From Nitrososphaerota archaeon (lineage in GTDB: Archaea > Thermoproteota > Nitrososphaeria > Nitrososphaerales > Nitrosopumilaceae): DNA of 13,355 nucleotides. The notes beneath the pieces are model-generated. The model was not told where the DNA came from and made no database searches. It saw only the letters and a program-made list of their open reading frames with translations. The DNA lies in the NCBI GenBank assembly GCA_022573065.1, contig JACZUQ010000013.1, forward strand, positions 6,783 to 20,137, given 5' to 3'. Position 1 is the first letter of the stretch, and each line of letters opens with the position of its first letter. Of this stretch, positions 1-6,438 are shown in pieces. A program made the translations under genes and the position numbers.

Positions 1-1
1 A

Positions 2-709
2 TTTGGGGTTCCTGCAGAAACTAGAATGGCTACACAAACTGGAGAGACAATTTATCTAAGACCTAGGCCAGGTGCATCAAGAATGTATCCTGAAACAGAT
101 ATTCCCCCAATTATTGTTACTAAAGACGAAATAAATTTTGCAGAAAAAAATATTCCAAAATCATGGGATGAATCGTTATTCGACCTTCAAAAAAAGTATG
201 AACTTAACCCTCAGCTAGCTGAACAAATTTATGATTCAGAGTATTTAGAATTATTTGAAAAAATTAGTACCAATAAAAAGAGTTCTCCTAATTTTGTTGC
301 ATCGATACTTTGCTCCACAATTACAAATCTTGAACGCCAGGGATTAGATCCTAATTTACTAAAACATGATGAAATAATCAAAACATTTGAATTTCTTAAC
401 TTAGGCAAAATTTCGAAAGAAGCAGTTGAAATGATTTTTGAACAGATTATGTCTGGTAAAACTAAATCAGTTGATGAGACATTACAGAAATCATCCATTG
501 GTACATTAATTGATGAAGAATTAACCAAGATTGTAGATGAGATAATTCAAAAAAATCTGGAACTGATAAAAAACCAGGGATCTCACTCAATTGGTAGCTT
601 AATGGGCATTACTATGAAGTCTCTTAGAGGTAAAGCTTCTGGAGAAAAAATAAACCAATTATTACAAAAAAAGATTATTGAAATCCTTAACAAAAATAAA
701 AGAAAATAA
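2..709 (+). CDS. gatE: Archaeal Glu-tRNA(Gln) amidotransferase subunit E, C-terminal part (5' end outside window)
   Basis: GatE is the glutamyl-tRNA-binding and kinase subunit of the archaeal GatDE amidotransferase, which converts Glu-tRNA(Gln) to Gln-tRNA(Gln) in the cytoplasm using ammonia from GatD. The reading frame is open from the first bases of the window and gives 235 residues before TAA. It begins with GVPAETRMA and continues into RPRPGASRMYPETDIPP, the conserved GatB/GatE block that follows the inserted AspRS-like domain. The remaining ~190 residues are a helical GatB/YqeY-like tail, which in this family contacts tRNA. The ATG at 26 is internal: the sequence upstream of it is conserved family sequence, so the gene starts to the left of the window. 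GatE is usually a little over 600 residues, so about one third is visible. It converges on the small gene at 759-1016 across a 49-bp gap. Confidence 0.93.
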   Translation, partial: FGVPAETRMATQTGETIYLRPRPGASRMYPETDIPPIIVTKDEINFAEKNIPKSWDESLFDLQKKYELNPQLAEQIYDSEYLELFEKISTNKKSSPNFVASILCSTITNLERQGLDPNLLKHDEIIKTFEFLNLGKISKEAVEMIFEQIMSGKTKSVDETLQKSSIGTLIDEELTKIVDEIIQKNLELIKNQGSHSIGSLMGITMKSLRGKASGEKINQLLQKKIIEILNKNKRK

Positions 710-758
710 AATTATGGTATAGCATAGCATGCAATGAGTCGTCAGGAATTCGTATTGT

Positions 759-1016
759 CTATTCTATTTTTCTTCTACCGGTTCCACGTCCGGTGGAAAC
801 CCATCTTCCTTTACCAGTTGGTCTTCCAGTGGTTTCAGCAATATCTCCGAGTTTAATCTTTTTAGTTCCACGTCCCATTGTAATGTAAACGTCTTTTGTT
901 GCTTCTTTCTGTTGTTTCTGTAATTCTCTGTATTTCTCTCCGGTCCATTTGTCTTCTGGTTTTTCAATTATTCTTCGTGTGGTCCCTCTGCCACCTATTC
1001 TTACTACTTTACCCAT
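759..1016 (-). CDS. Small basic protein with repeated GRGT motifs, function unknown
   Basis: This is an 85-residue, strongly basic, glycine/arginine-rich protein that I do not recognise. The motif GRGT occurs at residues 9-12, 48-51 and 76-79, each time followed by basic residues (TRR, KK, GRR). A related GRPTGKGR lies at 64-71. The middle (residues 18-46) is charged and probably helical. There is no signal peptide, membrane segment or cysteine pair. The composition suggests nucleic-acid binding, but that is inference. The ATG at 1016 is chosen because a TTTAAA box is centred about 27 bp upstream, the spacing expected for a leaderless archaeal message. A second open frame at 764-967 on the same strand lacks such a signal and is taken as a shadow. 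Neighbours are gatE (convergent) and tRNA-Leu (same strand, upstream). Confidence 0.68.
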   Translation of the reverse strand: MGKVVRIGGRGTTRRIIEKPEDKWTGEKYRELQKQQKEATKDVYITMGRGTKKIKLGDIAETTGRPTGKGRWVSTGRGTGRRKIE

Positions 1017-1039
1017 ATTACATCTATAATTTACTACGG

Positions 1040-1045
1040 TTTAAA
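1040..1045 (-). promoter_or_regulatory. TATA box (TTTAAA) for the GRGT-motif gene
   Basis: On the minus strand TTTAAA is centred about 27 bases before the ATG at 1016. That is the usual TATA-to-start distance in archaea, so transcription would begin at or next to the A of the ATG and give a leaderless message. No Shine-Dalgarno-like sequence precedes the start, which agrees. Confidence 0.6.
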
Positions 1046-1076
1046 GTTGTTCCTTGAGGATTAATGCAGAATTTAA

Positions 1077-1161
1077 TGCGGGAAGTGGGATTCGAACCCA
1101 CGAACTCCTAGGAGATAAGGATCTGAACCTTACGCCGTTGACCAGGCTGGGCGACTCCCGC
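1077..1161 (-). tRNA. tRNA-Leu, anticodon CAG
   Basis: Read on the minus strand, this folds as a complete class II tRNA of 85 nt. The acceptor GCGGGAG pairs with UUCCCGC, with one terminal G-U pair, followed by discriminator A73, the leucine identity base. The anticodon arm is UAAGG / CCUUA with loop UUCAGAU, giving anticodon CAG (reads CUG, Leu). A long variable arm (CUCC UAG GAG) follows. The T arm is GUGGG-UUCGAAU-CCCAC. No intron is present and CCA is not encoded, since the 3' flank is TTAAAT. The long variable arm, anticodon and A73 all agree on leucine. Confidence 0.96.
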
Positions 1162-1180
1162 ATCGTAGAATTTAGGTATC

Positions 1181-1190
1181 TGAAATAAGA
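1181..1190 (-). promoter_or_regulatory. Possible TATA box for tRNA-Leu
   Basis: The minus strand reads TCTTATTTCA, an AT-rich element centred about 25 bases upstream of the tRNA 5' end at 1161. Position and composition suit an archaeal TATA box. The region is AT-rich in general, so this is only a positional argument. Confidence 0.3.
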
Positions 1191-1236
1191 TTCTTTATTA
1201 TGCAAATACAAAAACAAACATACCCTACCAAAGATT

Positions 1237-1241
1237 GTGAT
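1237..1241 (+). promoter_or_regulatory. Shine-Dalgarno-like GTGAT that supports a TTG start
   Basis: GTGAT matches the archaeal anti-Shine-Dalgarno complement (GGUGAU core) and ends five bases before the TTG at 1247. Three consecutive in-frame stops (TGA TAG TAA, 1238-1246) lie directly before that TTG, so the small frame cannot begin further upstream. Confidence 0.45.
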
Positions 1242-1246
1242 AGTAA

Positions 1247-1408
1247 TTGGAGTTTAGAGAGATTTATTGTATTAACTGTAAGAAGGTTTTAGGCTCTTAT
1301 AATGTAAAATATTATTCAGAAGCAAAAATTGCAGAATTGATAAAAGATAATCATGTTTTACATGTACGCAAAGGTCATCATTTGGACATAAGAAGAATTA
1401 AAAAATAA
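1247..1408 (+). CDS. Small CxxC/His protein, possibly zinc-binding, function unknown (TTG start)
   Basis: A 53-residue open frame is bounded upstream by three stops in a row and downstream by TAA. No ATG opens it. The best start is TTG at 1247, five bases after a GTGAT ribosome-binding-like sequence. The protein has one CxxC pair (Cys8 and Cys11, in YCINCKKVLG), then a helical middle (SEAKIAELIK), then a histidine-rich end (His36, His39, His44, His45) and a basic tail. Two Cys plus two His could bind one zinc ion as a minimal zinc finger; that is inference from spacing. I do not recognise the family. In favour of a real gene are the absence of stops in very AT-rich DNA, a protein-like composition and the ribosome-binding match. 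It converges on dnaJ with 38 bp between the stop codons. Confidence 0.6.
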   Translation: MEFREIYCINCKKVLGSYNVKYYSEAKIAELIKDNHVLHVRKGHHLDIRRIKK

Positions 1409-1446
1409 TTATTTCAAAAAATTTAAAATTTCTAAGAATTATTCTT

Positions 1447-2550
1447 TTAATTTTCAAAAGTTTTTTCAAATTCTTTTAAGAGATTTTTTTGTTCTTTATC
1501 TAGTTTTTTAGGAATATTTACCACTAATCTAACATATTGATCTCCTCTCCCTCTAGAATTTAGTCGTGGAAGACCTTTTCCTTTTAATTTAATGATAGTA
1601 TTTGGTTGGCTACCTTGTTCGACACTAATTTTTTCTACTCTGTCTAAAGTAGGAACTTCAATGTTTTTTCCAAGAGATGCATCAATCATACTAATTTGTT
1701 TATCATAAAAAATATCTGACCCATCTCTCTTAAATTCAGAATGTGATAGAACTTGTATACGTACTATTAAATCTCCATTTATTCCATCAGGTACTGATTC
1801 ACCTTCACCTGGAATAGTATAATCTCCAGAATCAATTCCAGGCGGGATGTCAAATGGTAGATGTCTTATACCCTTTGTAATACCTCTACCTTTACAGTTT
1901 TTGCAAGGTTTTTCTATTATTTTTCCTTGTCCACGACAAGTGTGACATATTCCTACAGTCACAAAAGAGGCAAACCCCATTTTTCTTGTTTGTCTCGTCT
2001 GTCCTTGTCCATTACATGTTTTACAAGTTATAGGTGATGAACCAGCGGCAGCTCCAGTACCATGACAAGTTGAACATTCTACTTCCTTATTCAGATTAAT
2101 TTCCATATGTTTTCCTTGTAGAACATCTTCTAGTGTAATAGAAGTTTCATAAAGCAAATCCGAACCTTTTTGCTTTCTAAATCCTCCAAAACCACCTCCT
2201 CTTCCTAGTAGTGTTTCAAAAATTGATTGAAATCCTTGGCCACCACCTCTACCAAAAAGATCACTAAACACGTCATCAAAATTTCCACTGGCTCCTTTGA
2301 AAATATCTTCAGTACTATATTTTCCATCTACGCCAGAATGCCCATATTGATCATAGAGATTTCTTTTTTCTGTATCAGATAATACAGCATAGGCTTCTGA
2401 AATTTCTTTGAAATGTTCTGCAGCTTCTTCAGATTTATTTCTGTCAGGATGAAATTTTAAAGCAAGTTTTCTATATTGAAATTTTATTTCATTTGCAGAT
2501 GAAGTTTTTGATACTCCTAAAACCTCATAATAGTCACGTTTAGCACTCAT
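1447..2550 (-). CDS. dnaJ: Chaperone protein DnaJ (Hsp40, type I)
   Basis: DnaJ delivers unfolded clients to DnaK and stimulates its ATPase in the cytoplasm. At 367 residues it is of normal length for type I DnaJ and complete. The J domain (about 1-70) carries HPD at 34-36. A Gly/Phe-rich linker follows (about 85-125, e.g. GRGGGFGGF). The zinc domain has four CxxCxGxG repeats (Cys159/162, 176/179, 202/205, 216/219), enough for two zinc ions. The C-terminal client-binding domain includes a family-typical DGDLIVRI-like stretch (NGDLIVRI here). It lies 34 bp downstream of dnaK in the order grpE-dnaK-dnaJ. A TATA-like element in that gap, about 27 bp before the ATG at 2550, suggests it may also have its own leaderless promoter. 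Confidence 0.97.
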   Translation of the reverse strand: MSAKRDYYEVLGVSKTSSANEIKFQYRKLALKFHPDRNKSEEAAEHFKEISEAYAVLSDTEKRNLYDQYGHSGVDGKYSTEDIFKGASGNFDDVFSDLFGRGGGQGFQSIFETLLGRGGGFGGFRKQKGSDLLYETSITLEDVLQGKHMEINLNKEVECSTCHGTGAAAGSSPITCKTCNGQGQTRQTRKMGFASFVTVGICHTCRGQGKIIEKPCKNCKGRGITKGIRHLPFDIPPGIDSGDYTIPGEGESVPDGINGDLIVRIQVLSHSEFKRDGSDIFYDKQISMIDASLGKNIEVPTLDRVEKISVEQGSQPNTIIKLKGKGLPRLNSRGRGDQYVRLVVNIPKKLDKEQKNLLKEFEKTFEN

Positions 2551-2573
2551 ACTAATCTTAATTATTTTATTAA

Positions 2574-2580
2574 GTATAAA
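2574..2580 (-). promoter_or_regulatory. TATA box (TTTATAC) in front of dnaJ
   Basis: On the minus strand TTTATAC is centred about 27 bases before the dnaJ ATG at 2550, inside the 34-bp dnaK-dnaJ gap. The spacing fits a leaderless archaeal transcript, and no Shine-Dalgarno-like sequence precedes dnaJ. This implies dnaJ can be transcribed separately from dnaK. Confidence 0.5.
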
Positions 2581-2584
2581 TTAA

Positions 2585-4594
2585 CTAATTAGAATCAGCG
2601 TCTTTTGTTGAACCTTGTACAGAGTCAGTTTTAGATTTTTGTTCTCCCTCTGTTTGTTGGTTATCTGTTGTTTTCTGACCTTCCCCAGCTTGTTTGCCTT
2701 CACTTGATTGCTGGCCTTCACTTGATTGCTGGCCTTCACTTGATTGCTGGCCTTCACTTGATTGCTGGCCTTCACTTGATTGCTGGCCTTCACTTGATTG
2801 CTGGCCTTCACTTGATTGCTGGCCTTCACCCGGAGGTGTGGTAGTATTTTTGTAAAGTTCAGTAGTAACTTCGTTCACTAAAGATTTTAGAGCATCTAGT
2901 TTTGATTTAATCTGTTCCGAGTCTTTGTTTAGTACTTCCTTCAACTCTTTTACTGCATCAGAAATTTTAATACCTTTTTCTTGTGGAATTTTATCTTTTA
3001 GATCTTGGTTAATTAGCTTTTCAGTTGTATAGATGAAACTTTCGGCTTCATTTTTTATATCTATAGCCTCTTTCTTCTTTTTATCTTCGTCAGCAAACTT
3101 TTCAGCATCTTGTTTTAATTTCTCAATATCATCTTTTGATAATTTTGAACTGGCCTCAATTGTAATCTTTGCATCTTTTTTAGTACCTAGATCTGTGGCA
3201 GTAACATTAAGAATTCCATTAGCATCAATATCAAATTTTACGTCGATTTGTGGAATTCCTCGTGGGGCAGGGGGTAAATCGGTTAGATTAAAACTTCCAA
3301 GTGACACATTATCTGCGGCCATTGGTCTTTCTCCTTGAACAACATGTATAGTTACAGCAGTTTGACTATCAGCAGCTGTTGTGAAAACTTTATTTTTAGA
3401 TGTAGGAATTGTAGTGTTCCTTTCAATTAAGAGTTCTCTGACACCACCAAGAGTTTCAATTCCTAGAGTTAATGGAGTTACGTCAAGTAGAACAATATCG
3501 CTAGTTACATCACCTGCAATGATTCCTGCTTGAATTGCAGCACCTGCTGCAACAGCTTCCATAGGATCAACTCCTGATTCAGCATCTTTACCAATTAGTG
3601 AACTAATGAATTTTCTAACAAGTGGCATTCTAGTGGGACCACCAATAAGTACAATTTTTGATATATCAGATGTAGGTATTTTTGCATCTTCTAAAGCTTT
3701 TTCAACACAAGGCTTACATTTTTCTACAATTGGATTAATTAGTTCTTCAAGTTTTGCTCTAGTTAGTTTTATTTCAAGATTTTTGGTACCTGATGATTGA
3801 TCATGATAAATAAATGGTAAATTAATGTCAGTCTCCATTACAGTTGAGAGTTCAATCTTTGCCTTTTCGGAAGCTTCTCTAATTCTAGCCATTGCTGTAT
3901 TATCAGTGCTAAGATCAATGCCAGTATTTTTTCTAAAATCGTCAATTACAAAATCAAGAATTACTTTATCCATGTCTGTTCCTCCAAGTTGAGTATCACC
4001 AGATGTACTCATTACTTCAAAAACTCCACCTCCCATTTCCATTATGGTTACATCAAGTGTGCCTCCACCAAAATCAAAGACTAGTATTTTCATATCCTCC
4101 TTGGATTTATCTAATCCAAAAGCCAAAGAGGCAGCAGTAGGTTCATTGATAATCCTAACAACATCTAATCCAGCAATTATTCCAGCATCCTTTGTAGCTT
4201 GACGTTGATTATCATCAAAATAAGCTGGCACAGTAATTACTGCTTTTTCAACTTTTTCTCCTAGAAATGATTCAGCATCTTTTTTTATTTTTTGTAAGAT
4301 AAATGCAGAAATTTGCTGAGGTTTGTATTCCTTTCCTTGAATTTTAAAGATATGATCAGTACCCATTTTTCTTTTTGCTGCAACGATAGTATTTTCAGGA
4401 TTCGTTACAGCTTGTCGTCTAGCTGGTTCCCCTACAAGAAGATCTCCTTCTTTAGAAAATGCCACATAAGATGGAAACGCTTTTCCACCAATAGTAGTGC
4501 CCTCTGCAGCTGGAATTAGTGTTGGTTTACCACCCATCACAACTGCACCAGCAGAATTACTTGTTCCTAAATCAATCCCAATTATTTTAGCCAT
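2585..4594 (-). CDS. dnaK: Chaperone protein DnaK (Hsp70) with a repeat-built C-terminal tail
   Basis: DnaK is the ATP-dependent Hsp70 that binds and releases unfolded proteins together with DnaJ and GrpE. The protein is 669 residues with the ATG at 4594 (MAKIIGIDLGTS). An in-frame GTG at 4603 would add three residues, but it overlaps the GGTGA ribosome-binding sequence and starts inside grpE, so the ATG is preferred. The nucleotide-binding domain shows phosphate loop 1 (DLGTSNS) and loop 2 (FDFGGGTLDV). The linker and substrate domain follow (DVTPLTLGIETLGG onward). The ~23-residue insertion of proteobacterial DnaK after the AxKRxxG segment is absent, so this is the Gram-positive/archaeal type, in keeping with the known bacterial origin of archaeal Hsp70. 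After the helical lid (to about 585) comes a tail rich in Gly, Gln, Ser and Glu, including seven GQQSSE units at 591-632, in place of the usual acidic DnaK end. Confidence 0.97.
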   Translation of the reverse strand: MAKIIGIDLGTSNSAGAVVMGGKPTLIPAAEGTTIGGKAFPSYVAFSKEGDLLVGEPARRQAVTNPENTIVAAKRKMGTDHIFKIQGKEYKPQQISAFILQKIKKDAESFLGEKVEKAVITVPAYFDDNQRQATKDAGIIAGLDVVRIINEPTAASLAFGLDKSKEDMKILVFDFGGGTLDVTIMEMGGGVFEVMSTSGDTQLGGTDMDKVILDFVIDDFRKNTGIDLSTDNTAMARIREASEKAKIELSTVMETDINLPFIYHDQSSGTKNLEIKLTRAKLEELINPIVEKCKPCVEKALEDAKIPTSDISKIVLIGGPTRMPLVRKFISSLIGKDAESGVDPMEAVAAGAAIQAGIIAGDVTSDIVLLDVTPLTLGIETLGGVRELLIERNTTIPTSKNKVFTTAADSQTAVTIHVVQGERPMAADNVSLGSFNLTDLPPAPRGIPQIDVKFDIDANGILNVTATDLGTKKDAKITIEASSKLSKDDIEKLKQDAEKFADEDKKKKEAIDIKNEAESFIYTTEKLINQDLKDKIPQEKGIKISDAVKELKEVLNKDSEQIKSKLDALKSLVNEVTTELYKNTTTPPGEGQQSSEGQQSSEGQQSSEGQQSSEGQQSSEGQQSSEGQQSSEGKQAGEGQKTTDNQQTEGEQKSKTDSVQGSTKDADSN
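2697..2822 (-). repeat. Seven perfect 18-bp tandem repeats inside dnaK
   Basis: The + strand unit CCTTCACTTGATTGCTGG is repeated seven times without a single mismatch (126 bp). A truncated eighth copy (CCTTCAC) follows at 2823-2829. On the coding strand each unit encodes GQQSSE in register with the dnaK frame, so gain or loss of units keeps the frame. Complete identity, including at silent positions, indicates recent expansion or homogenisation. There are no spacers, so it is a minisatellite, not a CRISPR array. Confidence 0.97.
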
Positions 4595-4595
4595 T

Positions 4596-5201
4596 TCATT
4601 CACCGTGTAAATTATTATCTAATTTTAATTTTTTCGATATTTCTACTATTGTTGGTCTAATTACTCTGTTATGAGAGATATATCCCTTCCTGATTTCTTT
4701 TGTGATTGTACCATCATCAAGTGAAGAGTCTTCTACAACTGAAACTGCTTCATGGAAGTTTGGATTAAAAATTTCTCCTAATGCATTAATTGGAGTAACT
4801 TTGTATTCTAATAGAAGAGAATTCATATTTTTCACAATAGATACTAATCCTGAAACATCACTTTTTTCATCAGCAAGAACTTTTTTGGCTAAAAACAAAT
4901 CATCATAAATTGTAAGAAATTCTAGAAGTAACTTGTCAATTTTTAAATTTATTCCATTTTCCATATCAGATTGAGTTTTACGTTGCAAGTTTTGAAAATC
5001 AGCCAAAGAATGTTTTAATTTCTCTTCATATTCTGCAAGGTTTTGTTTTGTTTCTTGTAGTTCAGATTTTAATTCAGAAATCGATAATTCTGTAGGTTGA
5101 TTTGTGATTACAACTTCTTCATTCACAGAGTTCTTATCAGAGTCGTTAGTGGTAATATTAGATTTTTCAGATTGTGTATCTTGTTGATCTTTTTCTGTCA
5201 T
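4596..5201 (-). CDS. grpE: Nucleotide exchange factor GrpE
   Basis: GrpE releases ADP from DnaK and so resets the Hsp70 cycle. It has 201 residues, the usual size. Residues 1-40 are polar and probably disordered. A long helix/coiled coil follows (about 43-100, with ELKSELQETKQNLAEYEEKL), which forms the dimer stalk. The C-terminal beta domain carries the family signature around GEIFNPNFHEAVSVVED and ends with KGYISHNRVIRPTIVEISK. Its TGA is one base away from the dnaK ATG, so the two genes are translated from one message. The ATG at 5201 has no clear ribosome-binding sequence. AT-rich DNA 25-35 bp upstream could serve as a TATA box for a leaderless transcript. Alternatively it could be read through from the dehydrogenase-like gene 29 bp upstream on the same strand. 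Confidence 0.95.
   Translation of the reverse strand: MTEKDQQDTQSEKSNITTNDSDKNSVNEEVVITNQPTELSISELKSELQETKQNLAEYEEKLKHSLADFQNLQRKTQSDMENGINLKIDKLLLEFLTIYDDLFLAKKVLADEKSDVSGLVSIVKNMNSLLLEYKVTPINALGEIFNPNFHEAVSVVEDSSLDDGTITKEIRKGYISHNRVIRPTIVEISKKLKLDNNLHGE
4600..4604 (-). promoter_or_regulatory. Shine-Dalgarno GGTGA that sets the dnaK start
   Basis: GGTGA on the minus strand lies five bases before the ATG at 4594 and is formed by the last codons of grpE (Gly-Glu). It supports translation of dnaK from the grpE-dnaK message. It also argues against the GTG at 4603, which lies within the motif itself. Confidence 0.6.
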
Positions 5202-5230
5202 TTCAAAGTTTTTTTTTATTTTAGGTAATT

Positions 5231-6373
5231 TTACTTTTGTTGTATGATCTCACACAGGGGATTTGTTTTAATCATGATAAAGTCTGCGTCTTTTTGTTTT
5301 TTTATGATGTTTTCATAATCATATCTTGAACATACAACAACTACTGTAGTTTTATCACTATGAAACAAGTCAAAATTTTGTCCTTCATAGGCTTCTACAT
5401 CACCAATATAATCTCGTAATCTTGTTATGAGATTTCGTAGCATCTCAATTTTGTCGCCTCTCATAGAATGTTGATCCAAAGTCCATGAAAGAGCGATTTT
5501 TGTTCTACTAGCCTTGAGATCATTTTTCTTTAGAGTAGACCTTATTTCGTCGATTAAGCGTTTAATGTAACCATCGATTCCTTTGATGCTCCCATTTACT
5601 AAATACATCAGTGTATTTGCACCTTCAAAAGAAGCTCCTAGCGAACGAAGGTCATAGAGTTCATTTATCATATCATCGAGAAAAATATCATTAAAATTAT
5701 CAGAAAGTAAATCAGATTTAGTGTTTTCATCTTGTGCAAATTTGCAAACTTCAAGAATACTACACAGTCCTGAAAATCTTGTTAGTATATTAATTGCATG
5801 AAAATGTTCTGAAGAAGAAAGCCCTACAAATTTTTTTTTCTTTTTTCCACTAGATAGAAATTCTGCAAGCTGTTCATCTTTATTATTAAAAGAACCAATT
5901 ACATTTGGTGTTTTAGTTAGATCTGATAATGGAAAATAGTAATAGGATATAGATTTTCCAACTTCTAATCCAGTCACGTGCTCTAGTAATGAAATATTTT
6001 CATTATTACCACCAAATCCCGTACCAAGATTGTAAATTACAGAGCTTCCTTTCTTAAGATGGCTTGTTGCATCCTTGAATTTAGAATGGACTTCTGTTTT
6101 GGTATCTTGTCCTGTTTTTCTAATTCTTGGGGTAAAGAAGAGATATTTAGCTTTAGATATAGCAACCTCGATTGGTTCCATTGCCAACAAGGGTTCATCT
6201 TCTTTTAGTGAGGAAACAGTTGGATAGGTTTTAGCAATATCAGCTTTTATGGAGATTGCCGATGGGGTAGTTTCATCTATAATTTGAACATCTGCTCCTT
6301 GTATAGCCATTTGACAGGCTAGAGAATACCCTTCGGTACTAAGTCCGTAAACTACAACTTTAGCTCCTGCCAT
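5231..6373 (-). CDS. Nucleotide-sugar-dehydrogenase-like protein, probably not catalytic
   Basis: The 380-residue protein (ATG at 6373) opens with a Rossmann strand and loop, KVVVYGLSTEG. The glycine motif is GLSTEG instead of GxGxxG, followed by an acidic strand end (VQIIDE). Layout resembles UDP-glucose/GDP-mannose dehydrogenases: N-terminal NAD domain, helical middle (about 185-285), and a second nucleotide-binding domain whose start, KIALSWTLDQHSMRGDK, resembles the family's LAWKxxxDDxRxSP block. I cannot find the family's catalytic cysteine block (GxCxPKD), although a GTGFGGN stretch occurs near residue 120. Nor do I see the invariant catalytic Lys/Asn block. It may bind a nucleotide or nucleotide sugar without oxidising it; this is inference. 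A TTG nine codons upstream (6400) is possible, but the ATG fits the Rossmann N-terminus better. It is divergent from the DUF354 gene and lies 29 bp upstream of grpE. Confidence 0.6.
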   Translation of the reverse strand: MAGAKVVVYGLSTEGYSLACQMAIQGADVQIIDETTPSAISIKADIAKTYPTVSSLKEDEPLLAMEPIEVAISKAKYLFFTPRIRKTGQDTKTEVHSKFKDATSHLKKGSSVIYNLGTGFGGNNENISLLEHVTGLEVGKSISYYYFPLSDLTKTPNVIGSFNNKDEQLAEFLSSGKKKKKFVGLSSSEHFHAINILTRFSGLCSILEVCKFAQDENTKSDLLSDNFNDIFLDDMINELYDLRSLGASFEGANTLMYLVNGSIKGIDGYIKRLIDEIRSTLKKNDLKASRTKIALSWTLDQHSMRGDKIEMLRNLITRLRDYIGDVEAYEGQNFDLFHSDKTTVVVVCSRYDYENIIKKQKDADFIMIKTNPLCEIIQQK

Positions 6374-6406
6374 TCCATTTGAGCTTGGCAAATAACCCAA
6401 GAAAAA

Positions 6407-6415
6407 CTTATTGAA
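6407..6415 (+). promoter_or_regulatory. Possible TATA box for the DUF354 gene
   Basis: CTTATTGAA is centred about 28 bases before the TTG at 6439, the right place for a near-leaderless start. The whole 65-bp gap to the divergent gene must hold both promoters. The match to a TATA box is weak. Confidence 0.28.
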
Positions 6416-6438
6416 CTTCTAAATTCAATGAAAAATGC

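Noticed and set aside
764..967. 67-residue minus-strand frame inside the GRGT gene
   Set aside because: It lacks a promoter at the right distance, is shorter, and is dominated by low-complexity Lys/Gln; the 759-1016 frame has the better start.
1433..1445. AAGAAT-T-ATTCTT palindrome between the small CxxC gene and dnaJ as a terminator
   Set aside because: A 6-bp AT-only stem is too weak, and such palindromes are expected by chance in this AT-rich DNA.
2697..2822. Possible CRISPR-like or regulatory direct-repeat array
   Set aside because: Units are contiguous with no spacers and encode GQQSSE in frame.
2581..2829. 82-residue minus-strand frame made of repeated KASNQV units
   Set aside because: It is the dnaK repeat array read in another frame; the array is in register with the complete DnaK protein.
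4592..4603. GTG at 4603 as the dnaK start
   Set aside because: It overlaps the ribosome-binding GGTGA and the grpE coding end, and adds three non-family residues; ATG at 4594 gives the standard MAKIIGIDLGT start.
6374..6400. TTG at 6400 as the start of the dehydrogenase-like gene
   Set aside because: The extra nine residues do not look like part of the Rossmann fold, and the ATG at 6373 begins just before its first strand.
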